From Rhizoclosmatium globosum (lineage: Eukaryota > Chytridiomycota > Chytridiomycetes > Chytridiales > Chytriomycetaceae), in NCBI GenBank assembly GCA_002104985.1, contig MCGO01000040.1, positions 310,001-374,000 on the forward strand: a stretch of DNA of 64,000 nucleotides, in the 5' to 3' direction. Within the stretch, counting starts at the first letter, position 1. Every line of letters starts with the position of its first letter. A program made the translations under genes and the position numbers. The notes beneath the pieces are model-generated. The model was not told the origin of the DNA. It searched no databases and saw only the letters and a list, made by a program, of their open reading frames with translations. Positions 58,137-64,000 of this stretch are shown here, in pieces.

Positions 58137-61100
58137 TTAGATGCTAACTAGTCCCGGAGCAGAGGACAGAGACTTTGACGGAAATGCTGGGTACGTTCTC
58201 AGACGCAAACGCTCGACTTCCTCACGAAGAATAGCAATATCCTGAGCCTGTGATTTAGCCAAATCTACAAGCTTTCGACGCGTATAAATGTCATTCAGAA
58301 CAGCCTTATCACCTCCACTTGTTCCTGTCCCTCCAGCCATAGTTTTACGCTTGACTATAAAATGATAGATGAGAAAAGCAAATCTTCAACTTTAGTTGGT
58401 AGATACCTTGAACATCATGAATTTTTCTGCGTTCTTTAACGGATACTTCCAAATCACGAAGTCTGGCTTCCAGTTTATCATTATCCTTCTTCTTTTCCCC
58501 GATTTTCTTTTTGTACTTTTCAACCAATACAGCTCTATCCTCCAATTTGTGTACATGTGACTAACAGATGGCATTAGAAATCTGTGTCGGAACATAGTGG
58601 TATTACCTTTGAATTGTGCTCCGACCGCTTTTCAAGAGCAATTATTTCGTTTGTTTGCTTTCGTTCATCTCCTCCGCGGATATACTCTTGCATCTGTTTT
58701 GTGACACGAAGTAACTGGATATCCCTTGTTCGGATTACAAGATCTTCGGCTTGGAAATCCAACATCTTGTTTTCCCTGCATGCAAGAGTCAAAAAACATA
58801 CGCTATCGATTTTCTCACCATTCCAAAGCATGAATACCCTTTCGGTAGTCTTTCATTTCTTTCAAAGCATCCACTTTCATTTACCCAATGCAACAATGTT
58901 GTCATTCAGCTTCTCAACCACACTGCGATGAATTAATTCAGCATCTGAATAATCTGTAACAACTGGTGCCTGTGGGACTTCCACTTGACCTTGCTTCAAC
59001 TCAAACAGAGTTTCGGGGTTGTATGTTGTGTGGAATCTGTACTCTGCAAACGCTGCCAAATCACTCATTACTTTATCTGTTTCCTTGCGAATGCGTTCCG
59101 CCTCATCGTTTACATTTTGATGAATGGCTTGGAAATCACTTAAGGCATGCTGCGTGATTTTAACCTCAACTTCCGAGGCGATTTTTCGATCACGAAGTTC
59201 GACGAGCTTTGACCATGAGTCGGATGTCATTCCTTCAATCGCGTCTTTTTCGTATACGAGTGGAGCAAAAACTTCATCTGCTGGATCGACTGCAGTTGCT
59301 GCAGCTGGTGGATCCACACCAGGGAAAGGACATTCAACTGCAGCCTCTGCTGCTTCTTGAGCAGCGGTTTTCTAATTTGAGTAAGCACATTGAAGAAGGA
59401 AATACCGATTGACATACAACAAGTTCTCGTCTCTTGAACAGTTTGTACAAGGAGTCAAACGAAGGATCAAGTGTTGAGAACTCCTTCTTGAAAAGTTTGT
59501 CTATTTCTTTGTCTCGACGAACAGATGTTTCATATTCGTCTTTGAAGTGATCAAGCTCTTTCTGCTAAAAGCATCAGCAAACTAATATGCAGGCAATAAC
59601 ATGACCTTAATTTCCGGCATATGCTGGGCACAGGCTATTTTCTCCGCCTTCAATTCTTCCAGGCGTTGGTTGAGTTTCAGTTCCTGGAAAATCATGAGTT
59701 ACAGTTTCAAATGAGAAAAGATAAATACCTTAGTTTCGTCATTTTCCGCAAGGAGAATTGATTGTTGAAGCTTAATTCGCTTCAACTCGTTTTTGAAAAT
59801 AGCCTGATCAGCTTCCAGCTTCTTGACGAGGAGATCTTTAAGCCGTCCATCAAAGTTATCACAAAGCTCTAAAACAGATCCTTGGAGCTTCTTCAGCTCG
59901 GTTTCAAGTGCCTTTCGGTACTTCTCTTGCTCCTCCTACAATATCTGTTAAGTCTATGACCAATTCAATCAGGTTTTAAATCGAACCTTCATCGTTGCCA
60001 ACTTCTTTTCAAACTCTTTCACGAGTTTTTTCTCTTCTTCATTCATTTCTTCTTTGGGCTTGTTCATCCAATCAGGTCGAACAAGTTCTTCCTTCTCAGT
60101 TTCCTCGGATTTGTCATCTAACTTTCCTCCCATCATAATCATCAATCCACGTTCCCTGTAGTTGTCTTCTTGGGCAGCCTTCTGCGTTCTTCTTCCTCGC
60201 GCTTTCGTTGTTCAATTCGTCTGAGTTCTTCTGGGCCAATAAACTACAGAGTGTCTTGTTAGCAGACGACGAGGTAAATTTATGACGTACCTTCTCCGCC
60301 TTAACTTCATCGTCATTTACGGTTATGATACGGTCAGGAACTTCATCATCGTCAAGGAGGGTTTGAAAATGGCTTCCTGTACAACCAATTCCGCCATGAT
60401 GTTATTGATTCTCTCATTCTTATCATCGATTTTAAGCATTTCGTCTTTTTTGACTTTGAAAAACTCTTTGAATTTAGTGTTGAATTCCATCTGTCAAGGT
60501 TTCGTTAATTTGTAATGTTGGAGAAATCTGTTTTACTTTTATCTCGTTTGTAGCTTCATCGAGGAGGAGAATCTGCGTCCTTTTGCGTTCATTCGTGGTG
60601 AGATCAAAGTCGCCGTACAGAAGCGACTTAAAATCTTTGAAACTTAGTTCTTCTTCCGCGACTGGGGGTGGGGCCTCGGTTGTAGCGCTATCCAAGATAA
60701 CATCGTCGGCCTAGATAGCTCACGCTTAGTGACAAATAGTTTAGAGTTTATATTACCGGTGGAGCCGCAACAACTGGGGTTGAGTTGGACTTGTTGGCGA
60801 TTGCTTCTGCATGGAGCTGAATTTTGCGAAGCAGTCGGACTTTTTCAAGCTTTTGAATTTCTTGGTGAGTTTTTTCTTGATGGGAAAGTTGGTAACTTCA
60901 ATTGTCTTTGTGGTTGTGGGGTCAGGACGAAAAGATTTGATGGAAGCCCCAATGACCTCCATCGAGTCCCAACATTCAGCCTAAAATCAAATTTTAGCCT
61001 TCAAAATCATACACAGTCATCGATTTACCTTGATTCTGTTTCGGATAACTCTCTTCTTGAGGTTCTCCAACTCAATCTCCTTTCTAACTTGTTTAACACG

Positions 61101-64000
61101 TGCATCAGATTCAGCCCAGAGCCGATCTCGCTCTGCAAAGTCTAAAATAAAGTCTGCTTTCGGGATTTTTTCAAGGTCATTGAGAGTTTCGTTGCGCTGC
61201 ATCGCCTTCAGAATTCGTTCACGAATGATCTTGATTTTTTCATCGTATCCGACATTACCACCCTTTATGAACGAATAAGTTGAATTTTCAATTCAAGTGT
61301 TGATCTGAACTAACTTCGCTTTCGGCAAATGCTGCCGCCTTGGGTCCTGACTTTGTTTTGATGACATCAAAGTAGTACGGCTCATCAGCAACATCAGCGG
61401 GATCGACATCACGCGTCTGCATTCAAGTAGTTGTGAAAAATGTTATTCCTTCGAATGATAGAAGAAAAACACAAACCGGTGTCTTGTTCAGACTGTCCAC
61501 AACTTTCTTTATCGCCTCCAACTTTGTTCCAACCGCAATCTCAGCTGCCTCAGCAGCTTCAATGAGAGCACGCCTCGCAGCTGCCATATGACTCTTCCAC
61601 TCAAAGACGCGTACAATTCCATCATATCCTGTTGAATAAAGCTTGTGCACGTCTCGGGATACAGTGAGCTCCTGAACACCTCCAATAGCACTGTCATGAG
61701 CAAACACTTTGGTGCTTTTCTCAGGCTCCAAAAAGTTGCGGGCCGTGATGTATCCGTCGGGGCTGAATGTAAAGAGCCATTCTGTAGAAATGGAAAGAAG
61801 CAGTTTGCTGTTTGGTTTGTCATGGTCGGAGAACTTATATGGCATGAGTATATAATTTATCAATCGTTTCTAGTACCTCAAGAATAGGTGTTCCCACAGG
61901 AATAGAATCTAAATGATCCTCATGAGAGTTGGATGGTCTGGTAAACACTTTCAACTTTTTGTCTTCGCAGATGGTGTAAAATGATCTGGACGACGAGACT
62001 CCTCTGCAAAGACGTGATTAAAAGAAAAGGAAAGAAAGGTGGTGACTTACGAAGAAACAACAACAAAGTCAGACACGTTTTCTTCGATACGATATTTCGC
62101 GACCTTTCAGAATAAATCTCATTAGTAGGCTGTATTTGAAAGAGGATATTTACATTTTTTATGGACTTTGCCAAAGAATAGCCCGCTGCCTCTGCTTCGG
62201 CAGAGAAATCTTTATCAAGCGGAACATTGTACTTGAGAATCAAACTTGTTCGGTATGGAACTTGAACCATAATGTACAAAATCAAACTCTGTAGCAGATA
62301 TGAAACTCTAACTCGAATGTTGGTGAAGAAAAATTAAACTCACAGTAACAACTTCGTCTTCGTTTTCAACTTCTTCAATGTCCCATACAGCCGACGTAAT
62401 AGATGCGGGAGTTTGAATGAAACCAACCACCTGGCATTTGTTTGTGACATCAATCAGGACAGCTGAACTTTCATCTCCGAATGCAAGTAAAAATCTTCCA
62501 GTTGGATCGAATTTGAGCTAAATGTCATATTTTAGCTCATATCACCCGATCGATGGAATCAAATACCTGTTTTACTCCAACAGAACAAACTTTCTCCCTC
62601 AACAACAACCTCGGCTCCTTGCTATTCGAAAATGCAACATCAAAGATCCTCAAAACTCCGCTCGCTGTTCCCAAAGCCAGAACAGAGGATAACGGGTGTG
62701 TAGCAATAGCCGAAACATTCCCTCCCACACGAAACCGATTCGCGACTAATTTCGAGTCAGGATCCCAGAATTTGATGCTGTTGTCCTTGTGCGCTGTGAC
62801 GACAAAGTCTGATACTGCGAACAAACCCATTCCGATTACTCCCTCGGAATCGATTTGGATGTTGTGGCGCACTTGCAAGGTGGAAAGATCGCAGGTGTAG
62901 ATACATTGGTCACTGGCTGTGATGCAGATTTCCTTGAAATCAGGTGAGTAAGCGAGGGCTGCGATGCTGGCACCGTTTTTGATGACCTGGATTTGAGCAG
63001 AAACATCGCCGTCATAGTTGACGAATCTCAAAATTCCGTCCTATATCATTTCCAAATTTGAGTCACATAAATAAAAATTCGGTGTCTTTACCTGTCCTCC
63101 AACAACCAAAGAATCCTTGGTTGCCAAAACACACTGGAAGTTATTCGAGCCCCCATACTCGGATTTAACAAAGTCGTCTCTCTTTGGCACGTGCTCTTCA
63201 GTATGACTATGCTCAACATGTTCTACTTCACTGTGCCGCTTCCCCTCCTCCGCCTCTCCATCAGCCGTAAATCCAACAACCTTCTTCCCTTCCGCAACAG
63301 CACGATCTTTTTCCACCTGATACCTCGATTTCCACGCGCTGAACAGAACACGGCTTTCTCCGTTAACAGGGTTATACTGAACAATCGAGTCTCCAGATTC
63401 AACTGTGGCAATTACTTGTTCATCAACCTGCCAGACATGTCCTCTAGGAAACAATGGTGTTGGAGCAAGAACAACGGATTTTTCAGGCGCTTCAATAATT
63501 GGTGCGTTTGGGTCAATGTGAGCGGGGGGTTGTTCATCAAGGCAACACTCGTGACCGGTTCTGTGTCAAAATTCCTCACTTAATCACAGGGGAAAAAGAT
63601 AATGCTAATAAATTCTTACACGCTCTTGAGGAGGTTGGCTTTGAAGCCCATATCTAACTTCCAGAACCGAATTGATCCTTCCTCCTCTTCAGCACCGACT
63701 CGACTCACAGCGACGCCGTGCATTGAGTTGAAACTTGTGCATAGGTGGAGGGAGTTGAAGGGGTTGAAGGAGATACAGTTTGCAGGTGTGAGTGAATCCA
63801 CAGACGCCATCAATGTGTTGTTCTTCCAGTCCCAGATGGAGACCGTGTATGTTGGCAAGCCGGAGAGAGTTGCAAGGTATTTAGCGTCATGAGAGAATTC
63901 GATTGAGTTGATGTGGACTTCCTTGTCTGTGTCTAATGTGAAGTTCCAAGTTTTGAATAATATGAGAATAAGATCGCTATTGTCAACAACAAAGTCCTCA
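58137..64000 (-). CDS. Axonemal WD40/coiled-coil protein, CFAP43/CFAP44 family (5' partial)
   Basis: Cilia- and flagella-associated protein; CFAP43/44 form the tether connecting inner-arm dynein f to the doublet. The gene enters from the right edge, already within the propeller: HINSIEFSHDAKYLATLSGL, YTVSIWDWKNNTLMASVDSL and CISFNPFNSLHLCTS, then further WD units (YSPDFKEICITASDQCIYTC, DNSIKFWDPDSKLVANRFRV, ALGTASGVLRIFD, HKLYSTGYDGIVRVFEWKSH). From about 61.2 kb to the end it is almost pure coiled coil (Glu/Lys/Leu rich), ending LAKSQAQDIAILREEVERLR and a short tail. A propeller plus long coiled coil fits CFAP43/44; I lean to CFAP44 but cannot separate them by eye. Many short introns; no clear frame break seen. 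Confidence 0.8.

Overview
The window is nuclear DNA of a compact, intron-rich eukaryote, most likely an early-diverging zoosporic fungus (chytrid-like). Two genes carry this inference: a C-terminal GAL4-type Zn2Cys6 cluster at 38.24-38.37 kb, which is a fungal signature, and a long WD40/coiled-coil axonemal gene (CFAP43/44 family) at the right edge, which implies a motile flagellum. Mitochondrial genes (GrpE, a PDSW-type complex I subunit, ATP23, mitochondrial PheRS) show an aerobic organism. Introns are mostly 45-65 nt, with GT-AG ends and CTAAC/CTGAC branch-like motifs. I saw no tRNA, rRNA, CRISPR or insertion sequence.

Layout. 0-3 kb: 5' part of mitochondrial PheRS, head-to-head with GrpE, then NDUFB10. 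3-13 kb, all minus: RPB5, exportin-7, RPB2. 13-16.5 kb, all plus: an MRM1-type rRNA methyltransferase and two tandem metacaspases. 16.5-26 kb, all minus: exocyst SEC5, an unrecognised gene, and the importin MTR10/transportin-3. 26-38.5 kb: a ubiquitin E2, a full-length ABCA transporter, NatB catalytic subunit NAA20, a 7-TM orphan, an RBBP9-like hydrolase, a polytopic membrane protein, an RluA-type pseudouridine synthase and the Zn2Cys6 protein. 38.6-47.5 kb: a giant TRANK1-like UvrD-family helicase. 47.5-55.7 kb: ATP23, an FAD monooxygenase, a long-chain acyl-CoA synthetase, a WD40 protein and an SR splicing factor. 55.7-58 kb: a poorly coding region with a diverged duplication and one hypothetical gene. 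58.1-64 kb: 3' part of the axonemal WD40 gene.

Common themes. Genes are packed tightly, with six head-to-head pairs, five of them separated by only 35-104 bp between start codons. Functions are mostly housekeeping: transcription (RPB2, RPB5), nuclear transport (XPO7, MTR10), secretion (SEC5), splicing, mitochondrial proteostasis. No operon-like logic is implied.

The most interesting object is the helicase gene. Its N-terminus carries three copies of a motif strongly resembling the GLEBS (Gle2/Rae1-binding) motif of Nup98, each split by a phase-0 intron at the same place. A second window-wide observation is a set of about 15 single-base frame breaks, nearly all equal to one missing base and many beside a homopolymer, concentrated between 26 and 56 kb while the large genes of the first 25 kb read cleanly. 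Uncorrected sequencing deletions are the simplest explanation. Exon boundaries were deduced by eye from splice sites and family conservation; spans for many-exon genes include introns.
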